From: 34-65-8 sp964516135
Lineage (GTDB): Bacteria; Pseudomonadota; Alphaproteobacteria; Sphingomonadales; Sphingomonadaceae
NCBI GenBank assembly: GCA_964516135.1
Contig: CAZEWN010000011.1
Location: 1 to 64,000, forward strand
Length of the DNA stretch: 64,000 nucleotides
Direction of reading: 5' to 3'
Shown here: positions 49,042 to 57,849 of the stretch, in pieces
Layout of the letters: each line of letters starts with the position of its first letter
How positions within the stretch are numbered: position 1 is the first letter of the stretch
The notes under the pieces: generated by a model
Told to the model about the DNA's origin: nothing
What the model saw: the letters and a program-made list of their open reading frames with translations, nothing else
Databases searched by the model: none
Translations under genes and position numbers: made by a program

Positions 49042-50973
49042 ATGATCCAGTTCATTCGCAGGTTCTTCGATTCCAAGTTCGGCATTCCGGTAACCCTCGG
49101 TTTCCTTGCGCTGATCGCGGTGGCGTTTGCCAGCGCCGACATCAGCGGGACCGGCACGTTCGGCGGCCTGGCCGGCGGCGACCGGGTCGCGGTGGTCGGA
49201 GACCAGAAGATTGGCGCGGCGGACCTCAGCCGTTCCGCGACCAACGCCCTCGATCAGGTGCGCCAGCAAAACCCCACGCTCACGATGCCCGCGTTTCTCG
49301 CCCAGGGCGGGCTTGAGGAAGTGCTCAACCAGATCATTGACCGTGCGGCGATCGCTGAATTCGCGCGATCCGTTGGTCTGCGGGCGGGCGACAACCTGGT
49401 GAACAGCGAGATCGTGCAGATCGGCGCGTTCCGCGGGCCGGATGGCAATTTCTCACAAGAAATCTACCGCGCGGCGATCGCGCAGCAGGGTCTCAACGAC
49501 GCCCAGGTTCGGGCCGATCTGGGCGAAGGTTTGCTGGCGCAGCAAATCCTGGTGCCAGCGGCATTTGGTGCCCGCATGCCGGAAAAGCTGGTCAGCCAGT
49601 ATGCGGCGTTGCTGGCGGAAAGCCGACGCGGCACCATCGGCGTTGTGCCGAGCGGGCTCTATGCGCCAACCGCCGCGCCGACCGCGGCGCAGCTGCAGAC
49701 ACATTATGAACGCAACCGGGCAAACTACATTCGCCCGGAACGCCGCGTGGTCCGTTACGCCACTTTCGATGCCGGGGCCGTAGCCGGATCAACCGCACCA
49801 ACCGAAGCCGCGATCGCCGCGCGCTATCAGCAGGATCGCGCGCGGTATGCGCCGAGCGAAACGCGCAGGGTAAGCCAGCTGATCGTCCCGACCCAGCAAG
49901 CCGCAAATGCCCTGCGTCAGCAGGTCCAGGGCGGGCAGACGCTTGACGCGGCGGCGAGCCAGGCCGGCTTCGAGGCCGCGGCGATCGGCCCGGTCTCGCG
50001 CGAACAGCTTGCCGCGCAAACTTCGCCTGCCGTGGCGCAGGCGGCCTTCGCCGCCGGTCAGGGAACCATCGCGGAGCCCGCGCGGAGCGGACTTGGCTGG
50101 CACGTGGTCAGAATCGATGCGATCGAACGGACCGCCGGGCGCACGCTTGCACAAGCACGGGATGAAATCGCCGCGACCCTGGGCGAGGAAAATCGCCGCC
50201 GCGCCATCGCCGACTTGTCCGCTTCGATCGAAGAGCGGCTGGACGATGGCGAATCCCTGGCGGATATCGCCCGCGAAATCGGCGCCGAACTGCAGGCGAC
50301 CCGCCCGATCACCGCCAATGGCCTGGTCTATGGGACGACCGAACCCGCTCCGCCGGTCCTGGCCCCCGCGCTCCAGACCGTTTTTCAGATGGAAGAAGGC
50401 GAGCCGCAGATCGCAGAGATCGTGGCGGGCGAAACATTCCTGATGTTCGAGGTCGAGGAGATCACCCAGTCCGCCACTGCGCCGCTGCGCGAAATCCAGG
50501 CGGATGTGGTCGCCGACTGGCGGTTGGCGCAAGGGCTCGCCCGCGCGCGCGTTGCTGCCGATCGTATCCTTGCCCGGGTCCGGCGCGGCGAAACGCTGGC
50601 GGCGGCCATGCGTGCGGAGAATCCGCGCCTCACCGATATCGAGACGGTCGATCTTAGCCGCGAGGAACTGGCCCGGCAGGGTGGCCGCGTTGCGCCGCCG
50701 CTCGCGCTGATGTTCAGCATGGCACAAGGCACGACCAAGCGGCTGGAAGCGCCGGGGCGTGGCGGCTGGCTGCTGGTCGATCTCGATGCGATCGAGACAG
50801 GCACCGTGGCGCGTGACAATCCACTTTACGCGCAGGCGCGAATCGAATTGAGCCAGGCACTGAGCCGTGAATACGGCGATCAGTTCCGTGCCGCGATCCG
50901 CGCGGCAGTGGGCGTGGAGCGTAATGCCGCGGGCATAGAGGCTGTGCGCCGACAGCTGACCGGCGCCAACTGA
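49042..50973 (+). CDS. ppiD: Membrane-anchored peptidyl-prolyl isomerase, PpiD/SurA type
   Basis: Periplasmic folding chaperone held in the inner membrane. From MIQFIRRFFDSKFGIPVTLG it has 643 residues: one signal-anchor helix (13-35), a SurA-like N-terminal domain (about 50-220), a parvulin domain (about 265-385: ETRRVSQLIVPTQQAANALRQQV, GLGWHVVRIDAIE), and a long C-terminal domain. The trpE start follows two bases after its stop. This ppiD-trpE link is frequent in sphingomonads and probably reflects shared transcription rather than shared function. Confidence 0.92.
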   Translation: MIQFIRRFFDSKFGIPVTLGFLALIAVAFASADISGTGTFGGLAGGDRVAVVGDQKIGAADLSRSATNALDQVRQQNPTLTMPAFLAQGGLEEVLNQIIDRAAIAEFARSVGLRAGDNLVNSEIVQIGAFRGPDGNFSQEIYRAAIAQQGLNDAQVRADLGEGLLAQQILVPAAFGARMPEKLVSQYAALLAESRRGTIGVVPSGLYAPTAAPTAAQLQTHYERNRANYIRPERRVVRYATFDAGAVAGSTAPTEAAIAARYQQDRARYAPSETRRVSQLIVPTQQAANALRQQVQGGQTLDAAASQAGFEAAAIGPVSREQLAAQTSPAVAQAAFAAGQGTIAEPARSGLGWHVVRIDAIERTAGRTLAQARDEIAATLGEENRRRAIADLSASIEERLDDGESLADIAREIGAELQATRPITANGLVYGTTEPAPPVLAPALQTVFQMEEGEPQIAEIVAGETFLMFEVEEITQSATAPLREIQADVVADWRLAQGLARARVAADRILARVRRGETLAAAMRAENPRLTDIETVDLSREELARQGGRVAPPLALMFSMAQGTTKRLEAPGRGGWLLVDLDAIETGTVARDNPLYAQARIELSQALSREYGDQFRAAIRAAVGVERNAAGIEAVRRQLTGAN

Positions 50974-50975
50974 CA

Positions 50976-52514
50976 ATGACCGGGCCGAGCGGCGCCGAGC
51001 CGGTCAATGCCGAGGCCGCGCGCGCCGCGCTGGGCCGTGGCGAGCCGACGATGGTGTGGCGCCGGGTTATCGCCGACACCGAAACACCTGTCGGCGCGGC
51101 GCGCAAGCTGATCGAACCGGGGCGCGGCGATTTCCTCCTGGAATCGGTCGAGGGCGGTGAAGTGCGTGGCCGTTACAGCCTGCTCGGCCTCGATCCCGAC
51201 CTGCTGTTTCGCGCTGATGGCGATGGCGCGCGCATCCACCGCGATTGGCAGCGGGATCGCGACAAGAGCGAGCCGATCGCGGGCAACAGCCTTGACGCGC
51301 TGCGCCGACTTGCCGGCGAATGCCGGATCGCGGTTCCCTCCGATTTGCCCCCCGCGCTCGCATGCCTGGTCGGCTATTTCGGCTACGAAACCATCGGACT
51401 GGTGGAGGATTTGCCACGCGCCCCGCAGAGCGCGCTCGCGCTGCCCGACATGGTCTTCGCGCGTCCGACGCTGATCCTGATCTTCGACCGCTTGACCGAT
51501 GCGCTATACCTGATCGCACCGTTATGGCCTGCCGCGGGCGATCCCGCGCTGCGTGTCAATGATGCTGGCGAGCGGATCGACGGCGCGCTGCGGCGCCTTT
51601 CCGCCGCGGCACCGAACGAGCCGCGCACCGCGACGCTGCCGGATATGGAGCTCAGCCCGACAATGGCCGGAGCTGATTATGCCGCGATGGTGGCGCGCGC
51701 CAAGGATTACATAACCGCTGGCGACGTGTTCCAGGTGGTGCTGGCGCAGCGCTTCACCTGCCCTTTTCCGCTGCCGCCGTTCGAACTCTACCGCGCGCTC
51801 AGGCGAGTGAATCCGTCGCCGTTCCTCTACTTCCTCGACCTGCCCGGGTTCGCGGTGGTCGGCTCGAGCCCGGAAATCCTCGTGCGCGTTCGTCCCGACG
51901 CGGACAGCAACGTCGAAGTCACGATTCGCCCAATCGCGGGCACGCGACCGCGCGGCGCAACCCGCGCCGAGGACGCGGCGAACGAGGCGAGCCTGCTCGC
52001 CGATCCCAAGGAACGCGCCGAGCACCTGATGCTGCTCGACCTGGGCCGCAATGATGTTGGCCGGGTGGCGGCGAGCGGCACGGTCGAGGTGACCGACAGC
52101 TTTACGATCGAACGCTACAGCCACGTGATGCACATCGTCAGCAATGTGGTGGGGCGGCTCGACAAGTCGAAGGACGCGCTCGACGCACTGTTCGCAGGCT
52201 TCCCCGCGGGCACCGTCAGCGGCGCACCCAAGATCAGGGCCTGTGAAATAATCGCAGAGCTCGAACCCGAAACGCGCGGTGCCTACGCGGGCGGTGTGGG
52301 TTATTTTGCGCCCGATGGTTCGGTCGACAGCTGCATCGTGCTGCGTACCGGGGTGATCAAGGACGGCGTGCTGCATGTCCAGGCAGGGGCGGGGATCGTC
52401 GCCGACAGCGATGCCGCCTACGAACAGCGGGAATGCGAAGCCAAGGCCGGTGCCCTGCTTGCGGCCGCGCGCGAGGCGGCACGGATCGCGCAGGAACCGG
52501 GCTTCGGGCAATGA
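50976..52514 (+). CDS. trpE: Anthranilate synthase component I
   Basis: First step of tryptophan synthesis: chorismate to anthranilate with ammonia from TrpG. The 512-residue protein has the N-terminal LLES motif (DFLLESVEGG) linked to tryptophan feedback inhibition, and the chorismate-binding core: PSPFLYFLDLPGFAVVGSSPEILV, IRPIAGTRPRG, LLDLGRNDVGRVA, FPAGTVSGAPKIRACEII, QAGAGIVADSDA. It overlaps the next gene by four bases. No leader peptide or attenuator is seen just upstream, since ppiD abuts it. Confidence 0.97.
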   Translation: MTGPSGAEPVNAEAARAALGRGEPTMVWRRVIADTETPVGAARKLIEPGRGDFLLESVEGGEVRGRYSLLGLDPDLLFRADGDGARIHRDWQRDRDKSEPIAGNSLDALRRLAGECRIAVPSDLPPALACLVGYFGYETIGLVEDLPRAPQSALALPDMVFARPTLILIFDRLTDALYLIAPLWPAAGDPALRVNDAGERIDGALRRLSAAAPNEPRTATLPDMELSPTMAGADYAAMVARAKDYITAGDVFQVVLAQRFTCPFPLPPFELYRALRRVNPSPFLYFLDLPGFAVVGSSPEILVRVRPDADSNVEVTIRPIAGTRPRGATRAEDAANEASLLADPKERAEHLMLLDLGRNDVGRVAASGTVEVTDSFTIERYSHVMHIVSNVVGRLDKSKDALDALFAGFPAGTVSGAPKIRACEIIAELEPETRGAYAGGVGYFAPDGSVDSCIVLRTGVIKDGVLHVQAGAGIVADSDAAYEQRECEAKAGALLAAAREAARIAQEPGFGQ

Positions 52515-53335
52515 AGCGGCTTGCAATACTCGCCATGTTACCGCTTGCGGCGTGCGGGCAGGATGCACCGGGCGAGCCGGTCATGCGAACCGAGATCGGC
52601 AGCGGCATCGGCGAAGGGCGGGTCGAGCCGACACCCTCGCCCGCCGCTTCGGCGACATCGGCCTGCCGCCAGGTCACATTCGAAGGGGCCACGCTGGCGC
52701 ATTGCATCGCTGATCCGGCACGCCACCGTATCACCACTGCGCTTGGGCCCGCCGCTGGGGAACCTTATCGCGGCATGGCGCAGCTGGCCGCCAACCGCGC
52801 CGCTGACGCCGCGCCCGTCGCCTTTGCCGTGAACGGCGGCATGTTCGACGACGATGGGCGACCCATTGGCTATTACGTGGAGCGCGGCGAACGCTACAGT
52901 GCACTGAACCGCAACGAAGGCAGCGGCAATTTCCACCTCAAGCCAAACGGCGTGTTTTTCGGCAGTGGCGACAAATGGCAGGTCCGCACCGCCGACGATT
53001 TCTACGCCAATATTGGCGATCGTCCTCAATTCGGCACCCAAAGCGGCCCGATGCTGGTTATCGGCGGCAAGCTGCACCCGGAGATCACCGAAAACGGTCC
53101 GAGCCGCCACACGCGCAACGGCGTGGGCGTGGACGCGGCGGGGCGTGCCCATTTTGTGATTTCCGCCGGCCCGGTGAGCTTCGGGCTGCTGGCACGCTAT
53201 TTCCGCGACGAGGCGAACACCCCCAACGCGCTCTATCTCGACGGCAACGTCAGCGCGCTGTGGGATCCGGCGAGCGGGCGGATGGACGGCGGCGCGCCGA
53301 TCGGCCCGCTGATCGTCGTGGAGAGCCGCGAATAG
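52511..53335 (+). CDS. Lipoprotein of the phosphodiester glycosidase (DUF2233/NAGPA) family
   Basis: A 274-residue protein inserted between trpE and trpG, coupled to trpE by ATGA. MKRLAILAMLPLAACG is a lipoprotein signal with Cys15. The rest has the NAGPA-like fold marks FAVNGGMFDDDGRPIGYYVERGE, NGVFFGSGD, TQSGPMLVIGGK, NGVGVDAAGRAHFVIS and ALYLDGNVSALWD. Family members remove sugars from phosphodiesters, as in phage or teichoic-like substrates, but the natural substrate here is unknown and has no obvious link to tryptophan. Confidence 0.88.
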   Translation: MKRLAILAMLPLAACGQDAPGEPVMRTEIGSGIGEGRVEPTPSPAASATSACRQVTFEGATLAHCIADPARHRITTALGPAAGEPYRGMAQLAANRAADAAPVAFAVNGGMFDDDGRPIGYYVERGERYSALNRNEGSGNFHLKPNGVFFGSGDKWQVRTADDFYANIGDRPQFGTQSGPMLVIGGKLHPEITENGPSRHTRNGVGVDAAGRAHFVISAGPVSFGLLARYFRDEANTPNALYLDGNVSALWDPASGRMDGGAPIGPLIVVESRE

Positions 53336-53380
53336 CTTTCCTTGCTTGATCCCGCGGGCTTCAGCGGCAAAAGCGCCGGG

Positions 53381-53980
53381 ATGATCCTTGTCATCGACAA
53401 TTATGACAGCTTCACCTTCAATCTTGTCCATTACCTGATGGAACTGGGCGCCGAGGTGCGAGTGGAACGCAATGATACGCTGAGCGCTTCGCAGGCGATT
53501 GCCAGCGGCGCACGCGGATTCCTGATCTCACCCGGGCCATGCACGCCCAACGAGGCGGGGATCAGCCTCGATCTGGTCGCGGCCTGTGCCGATGCGGGTA
53601 AACCGCTGCTCGGGGTATGCCTGGGACACCAGGCAATCGGGCAGCATTTCGGCGCAAGCGTGGTGCGCGGCGCGCTGATGCACGGCAAGACCAGCCCCGT
53701 GACACACGACGGCAGCGGTGTTTTTGCGGGGCTCCCCTCGCCCTTCACCGCGACCCGCTATCACTCGCTGATTGTCGAAGACATACCCGATGTCCTTGCG
53801 ATCAATGCCACGGCCGAAACCCCGGGCATTGCAGGTTCTGCGGTAATGGGGTTCCGCCACCGCGAGCTGCCGATCCATGGTGTGCAATTCCATCCGGAGA
53901 GCATCGCGACGGAGCATGGCCACGCGCTGCTCGCCAATTTCCTGGCTGCGTGTGGCATCGCGGTGGGCGTTTCGGCATGA
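53381..53980 (+). CDS. trpG: Anthranilate synthase component II (glutamine amidotransferase)
   Basis: Supplies ammonia from glutamine to TrpE. From MILVIDNYDSFTFNLVHYL it has 199 residues with the catalytic Cys80 (LLGVCLGHQAIGQ), the oxyanion motif SPGPCTP and the His/Glu pair in VQFHPESIATEHG. It may double as PabA for folate synthesis. Forty-five bases separate it from the glycosidase gene, and it overlaps trpD by four bases. Confidence 0.96.
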   Translation: MILVIDNYDSFTFNLVHYLMELGAEVRVERNDTLSASQAIASGARGFLISPGPCTPNEAGISLDLVAACADAGKPLLGVCLGHQAIGQHFGASVVRGALMHGKTSPVTHDGSGVFAGLPSPFTATRYHSLIVEDIPDVLAINATAETPGIAGSAVMGFRHRELPIHGVQFHPESIATEHGHALLANFLAACGIAVGVSA

Positions 53981-54969
53981 AGGCGCTGCCCCAGGCCGAA
54001 CCGCACCTGAGCGAAGCCGAGGCCGAGGAAGTTTTCGGCTGGATCCTGGATGGCGAAACCAGCGAGGAGGAAATCGTCCGGTTCCTCGTCGCGATGACGG
54101 AGCGCAGCGAAACCGCCGAGGAAATTGCCGGCGCGGCCCGCGCGCTGCGTGCCCGCCTTATCCCGGTGCCCGCACCTGATGATGCGGTTGATTGCTGCGG
54201 CACGGGGGGAGATGGGCATCACACACTCAATGTTTCGACCGCGGTCAGCCTGGTCCTGGCCGCGGCCGGCGTGCCCGTTGCCAAGCATGGCAACCGCGCC
54301 GCCAGCAGCAAGGCCGGTGCCGCCGATACGCTGGAGGCACTCGGCCTCGACATGGAAGCCGCCGGCCGGACGGCGGAGCGCACACTGGCCGAAATCGGCA
54401 TTTGTTTCCTCTTCGCAAAAAACCATCACCCGGCGATGGGGCGCATTCAACCGATCCGCCAGCGCATTGGCCGGCGCACGATCTTCAACCTGATGGGGCC
54501 ACTGTCCAATCCCGCGCGCGTCGATCGTCAACTGATCGGCATTGCGCGTCCGGCCTACGTGCCGATCTATGCCGCGGCCAAGGCAAAACTCGGAACGCGC
54601 CGCACTTTCATCGCATCGGGTGACGAGGGGCTGGACGAACTGAGCCTGGCAGGCGGCAACGAGCTGGCCGATGTCATCGGCAACGAATTCGAGATGCGCC
54701 GCGTCGCCTGCGATGCAGCGGGCCTGCCGCAGTCACCCGTGGAAGCGATCCGGGGCGGCGATCCCGCCCACAACGCAAAGGCGCTGACGGCTCTGCTGGG
54801 CGGTATGCCCGGCCCCTATCGCGACGCGGTGGTGTTCAACGCGGCCGCGGTGTTCGTGCTGGCCGACAAGGCCGCGGATTGGACCGAGGGCGCCGCGATG
54901 GCAACCGAATCGCTCGACAGTGGCAAGGCGGAAGCGTTGCTTTCGCGCTGGATCGAGCTGGCCCGATGA
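53977..54969 (+). CDS. trpD: Anthranilate phosphoribosyltransferase
   Basis: Joins anthranilate to PRPP, the second step of the pathway. The 330-residue protein has the PRPP loop CGTGGDGHHTLNVST, KHGNRAASSKAGAADTLEALG, FAKNHHPAMGRIQPIRQRIGRRTIFNLMGPLSNPA and the DE pair in GDEGLDELSL. Overlaps of four bases on both sides couple it to trpG and trpC. Confidence 0.97.
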   Translation: MKALPQAEPHLSEAEAEEVFGWILDGETSEEEIVRFLVAMTERSETAEEIAGAARALRARLIPVPAPDDAVDCCGTGGDGHHTLNVSTAVSLVLAAAGVPVAKHGNRAASSKAGAADTLEALGLDMEAAGRTAERTLAEIGICFLFAKNHHPAMGRIQPIRQRIGRRTIFNLMGPLSNPARVDRQLIGIARPAYVPIYAAAKAKLGTRRTFIASGDEGLDELSLAGGNELADVIGNEFEMRRVACDAAGLPQSPVEAIRGGDPAHNAKALTALLGGMPGPYRDAVVFNAAAVFVLADKAADWTEGAAMATESLDSGKAEALLSRWIELAR

Positions 54970-55751
54970 ACAAGCTGGAGGAAATCTGCGCGACCAAACG
55001 CGGCGAAGTGCTGGCGCGCAAGGGGATCGCCACGATGGACGATCTCGATCGCCGCGCCGCCGCTGCCGGTCCGCCGCGCGGATTCCGCGCCGCGCTGGAG
55101 GCGAAGGCGGCAAGCGGATTTGCGCTGATCGCGGAAATCAAGAAAGCATCGCCCTCCAAGGGATTGATCCGAAATGACTTCCGCCCCGCCGAACATGCCC
55201 TCGCCTATCAGCAAGGCGGCGCTGCATGCCTCTCCGTCCTGACCGACGCGCCCTTTTTCCAGGGCCACGAGGATTACCTGATGGACGCCCGTGCCGCCTG
55301 CGCGCTGCCGGTGCTACGCAAGGATTTCATGGTCGATCCGTGGCAGGTGGCCGAAGCGCGCGCGATCGGCGCCGATGCGATCCTGATCATCGTCGCGGCG
55401 CTTGAAGACGGCGCGATGGCCGAAATCGAAGCGGCGGCGATCGAACGCGGGATGGATGTGCTGGTCGAGGTCCACGACGAGGTGGAACTGGAACGCGCGA
55501 CCCGCCTTCGGTCACGCCTGATAGGGGTAAACAACCGCGATCTCAAAACGTTCCGCACCGATCTCGCCACCACGGAGCGCCTCGCCCCGCTCGCGCCAGA
55601 GGGCACGTTGCTGGTCGGCGAGAGCGGTATCGCCAGTCATGACGACTGCGAAAGGCTTGCCGCGAGCGGCGTGCGGTGCTTTCTCGTTGGTGAAAGCCTG
55701 ATGCGCCAGCCCGACGTGGCGGCTGCGACGCGGGCTTTGCTGGGAGGATAA
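54966..55751 (+). CDS. trpC: Indole-3-glycerol-phosphate synthase
   Basis: Closes the indole ring from carboxyphenylaminodeoxyribulose phosphate. The 261-residue TIM barrel has FALIAEIKKASPSKG, LSVLTDAPFFQGHEDYL, VLRKDFMVDPWQV, LVEVHDEVELERA, GVNNRDLKTF and LVGESGI. It is monofunctional: no TrpF domain is attached. trpF, trpB and trpA are absent from the window, so the pathway is split between loci. Confidence 0.97.
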   Translation: MNKLEEICATKRGEVLARKGIATMDDLDRRAAAAGPPRGFRAALEAKAASGFALIAEIKKASPSKGLIRNDFRPAEHALAYQQGGAACLSVLTDAPFFQGHEDYLMDARAACALPVLRKDFMVDPWQVAEARAIGADAILIIVAALEDGAMAEIEAAAIERGMDVLVEVHDEVELERATRLRSRLIGVNNRDLKTFRTDLATTERLAPLAPEGTLLVGESGIASHDDCERLAASGVRCFLVGESLMRQPDVAAATRALLGG

Positions 55752-55753
55752 CG

Positions 55754-55966
55754 ATGGGCGGCCTGTTCAATGTGGTTTTCCGGATCGTCAGCACACTGCT
55801 GGGCCTGTTGATGATCTGTATCGGGGGTATCTGGATTCTCCAGGGCCTCAACATCGCCTTCCTGAACAGCTTCATGGCGGGCGACATTACCTGGACCTTC
55901 TGGGGCATCCTGCTCGCGGCCTTCGGCATCGGGCAGGCGATCTGGAGTCTGAAGCGCACGACTTGA
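55754..55966 (+). CDS. Small two-helix membrane protein, 70 residues
   Basis: It starts two bases after the trpC stop, so it is part of the trp transcript. Two hydrophobic segments (VVFRIVSTLLGLLMICIGGIWIL and WTFWGILLAAFGIGQAIWSL) flank a short loop with LNIAFLNSFMAGDIT, and a basic end (KRTT). I do not recognise a named family. The pattern and position suggest a real gene of unknown function. The 153 bases that follow contain no clear feature. Confidence 0.7.
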   Translation: MGGLFNVVFRIVSTLLGLLMICIGGIWILQGLNIAFLNSFMAGDITWTFWGILLAAFGIGQAIWSLKRTT

Positions 55967-56119
55967 GCGCGCGCCTCCCCGGAAAGCCGCGACTTTCCTA
56001 CAGGTGCGGGATCTGGCAGCACCGGCCCATGACCCTGTCCGCCGCCCTGCTATCGACCTCACGGGAAGCCCCGCGCGGAAGGCGGACTTTTCGGATCAGG
56101 ACAGTGTGACACGTGTGAC

Positions 56120-56593
56120 ATGACCCGCCTGACGCACCTCGACGAACACGGTGCCGCTCGCATGGTCGATGTGGGCGGGAAGGCCGCGACCGCGCGTCGG
56201 GCCGTGGCCACCGGAACGATCCGCATGTCCAGCGAGGCGCTCGGCGCGATCCGGGCAGGCGACGCGCCCAAGGGCGATGTTCTCGCCGTCGCGCGCATCG
56301 CCGGGATCATTGCCGCCAAGAAAACCGGCGAGCTCATCCCGCTATGCCACCCGCTCGCGCTCGATGCCGTCACGATCGAGTTTGCATTCGAAGAAGACCG
56401 GCTGCGCGCCACCGCCACCGCCTCGCTGACCGGCAAGACCGGCATCGAGATGGAGGCGCTGACTGCCGTATCGGTTGCCCTGCTGACGATCTACGACATG
56501 GCCAAGGCGCTCGACAAGGCAATGGTGATTGGCGAAATGCGTTTGCTTGCCAAGACTGGCGGCAAGTCGGGCGATTGGCACGCTCCCGAATGA
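56120..56593 (+). CDS. moaC: Cyclic pyranopterin monophosphate synthase
   Basis: Second step of molybdenum cofactor synthesis, making cPMP from 3',8-cyclo-GTP. The 157-residue length is usual. Signatures are MVDVGGKAATARRAVA, AAKKTGELIPLCHPL and GKTGIEMEALTAVSVALLTIYDMAKA. It overlaps moeA by four bases. MoaA is not nearby. Confidence 0.97.
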   Translation: MTRLTHLDEHGAARMVDVGGKAATARRAVATGTIRMSSEALGAIRAGDAPKGDVLAVARIAGIIAAKKTGELIPLCHPLALDAVTIEFAFEEDRLRATATASLTGKTGIEMEALTAVSVALLTIYDMAKALDKAMVIGEMRLLAKTGGKSGDWHAPE

Positions 56594-57780
56594 CCGCCCC
56601 GCTGCCGCTGGAAGAGGCGCAGGCGCGGCTGCTCGCGCTCGCCGCGCCGCTCGCCCGCGAGACGCTGCCCGTCGAGCAGACTGGCGGTCGCTACCTCGCG
56701 GAGGACCTGCGGGCCGCGCGAACGCAGCCCGCCGCGGACCTTTCGGCGATGGATGGCTTCGCCCTCGTCGGCGCCGGCCCATGGTCGCTCATCGGGGAAA
56801 GCCGCGCAGGGCATCCCTTCGCGGGCGTGCTCAGCCCCGGCGAAGCGGTGCGTATCTCCACTGGCGCGCTCATGCCCCTTGGGGCGGATACGGTGCTGAT
56901 CCAGGAATATGCACAGTGCATAGGCGCCAGCGTCCATCTGACGGGGGAAGCGCCAGTGTCCGGCCGCCACATCAGGCGGTCCGGGTTCGACTTCGGTACT
57001 GGTGATACCGTGCTCACCGCCGGGACTCGGCTTGGCCCGGCGGCGATCGCACTCGCGCTCGCGGCAGGCCATGCGGCAGTCGCCATTCATCGCGCGCCGC
57101 GCGTTATGATCATCGACAGCGGCGACGAGCTGGCCGCCGAACCGCGCGCCTGCGCGCCGCATCAGGTTCCCGCCAGCAACGGCGCGATGCTGGCCGCGAT
57201 GCTCGCGCCACTGCCCTGCTCGACCCGGCGAATGGGGCCGGTGGCAGACGATCTGGGCGTCGTCGTGCGCGCCCTCGAAAGCGCAGGTGATGCCGACGTA
57301 ATCGTTACCACCGGCGGGGCATCGGTTGGCGATCACGACCTTATCCGCCCTGCGCTGGAGGCGGTCGGCGCAACCATAGATTTCTGGCGGATAGCGGTCC
57401 GGCCGGGCAAGCCACTGCTCGTCGCGCGGCGGGACGGTCAGATCATGCTCGGGCTGCCGGGCAATCCAGTGTCGAGCTTCGTCACCGCGTTCCTGTTTCT
57501 CCTGCCCCTCGTGCGCGCGTTGGCTGGCGCGCGGGCACCGCTACCGCGCCCCATCGCACTCCCCCTGCTGGACGCTCTCCCTCCGGGCGGCGACAGGCGT
57601 GAATTCCTCCGCGCCACATGGCACCGCGATGGCGTCCGCCCACAGTCGGAGCGCGACAGCAGCGCGCTGGCGAGCCTGGCCTCGGCCGACGCGCTGATCG
57701 AACGTCCGGCACATTGCGATGGGACGAAAGCGGGAACGCCTGTTCCGGTCTACCTGATCGAAAATGGCGGGAATGCTTGA
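56590..57780 (+). CDS. moeA: Molybdopterin molybdenumtransferase
   Basis: Inserts molybdate into adenylylated molybdopterin. The ATG at 56590 (MTAPLPLEEAQARLLALAAP, 396 residues) overlaps the moaC stop. MoeA marks are SAMDGFAL, PVSGRHIRRSGFDFGTGD, the MPT-binding VIVTTGGASVGDHDLI, VRPGKPLLVARRDGQIMLGLPGNPVSSFV and the C-terminal domain IV. With moaC it forms a small cofactor unit downstream of trp. Confidence 0.96.
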   Translation: MTAPLPLEEAQARLLALAAPLARETLPVEQTGGRYLAEDLRAARTQPAADLSAMDGFALVGAGPWSLIGESRAGHPFAGVLSPGEAVRISTGALMPLGADTVLIQEYAQCIGASVHLTGEAPVSGRHIRRSGFDFGTGDTVLTAGTRLGPAAIALALAAGHAAVAIHRAPRVMIIDSGDELAAEPRACAPHQVPASNGAMLAAMLAPLPCSTRRMGPVADDLGVVVRALESAGDADVIVTTGGASVGDHDLIRPALEAVGATIDFWRIAVRPGKPLLVARRDGQIMLGLPGNPVSSFVTAFLFLLPLVRALAGARAPLPRPIALPLLDALPPGGDRREFLRATWHRDGVRPQSERDSSALASLASADALIERPAHCDGTKAGTPVPVYLIENGGNA

Positions 57781-57804
57781 CTCGGCATATCGAGTTGCCT
57801 AATT

Positions 57805-57819
57805 GTTCCGCATTCGTTC
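57805..57819 (+). promoter_or_regulatory. LexA-binding SOS box in front of lexA
   Basis: GTTC (57805-57808), seven bases, then GTTC (57816-57819) is an exact match to the alphaproteobacterial direct-repeat SOS box GTTC-N7-GTTC. It lies 30 bases before the lexA ATG, where LexA would repress its own gene. Distance and exactness make the call strong. Confidence 0.88.
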
Positions 57820-57849
57820 ACGCACATTGCGGCTTTGGGAGCTTCCGGC

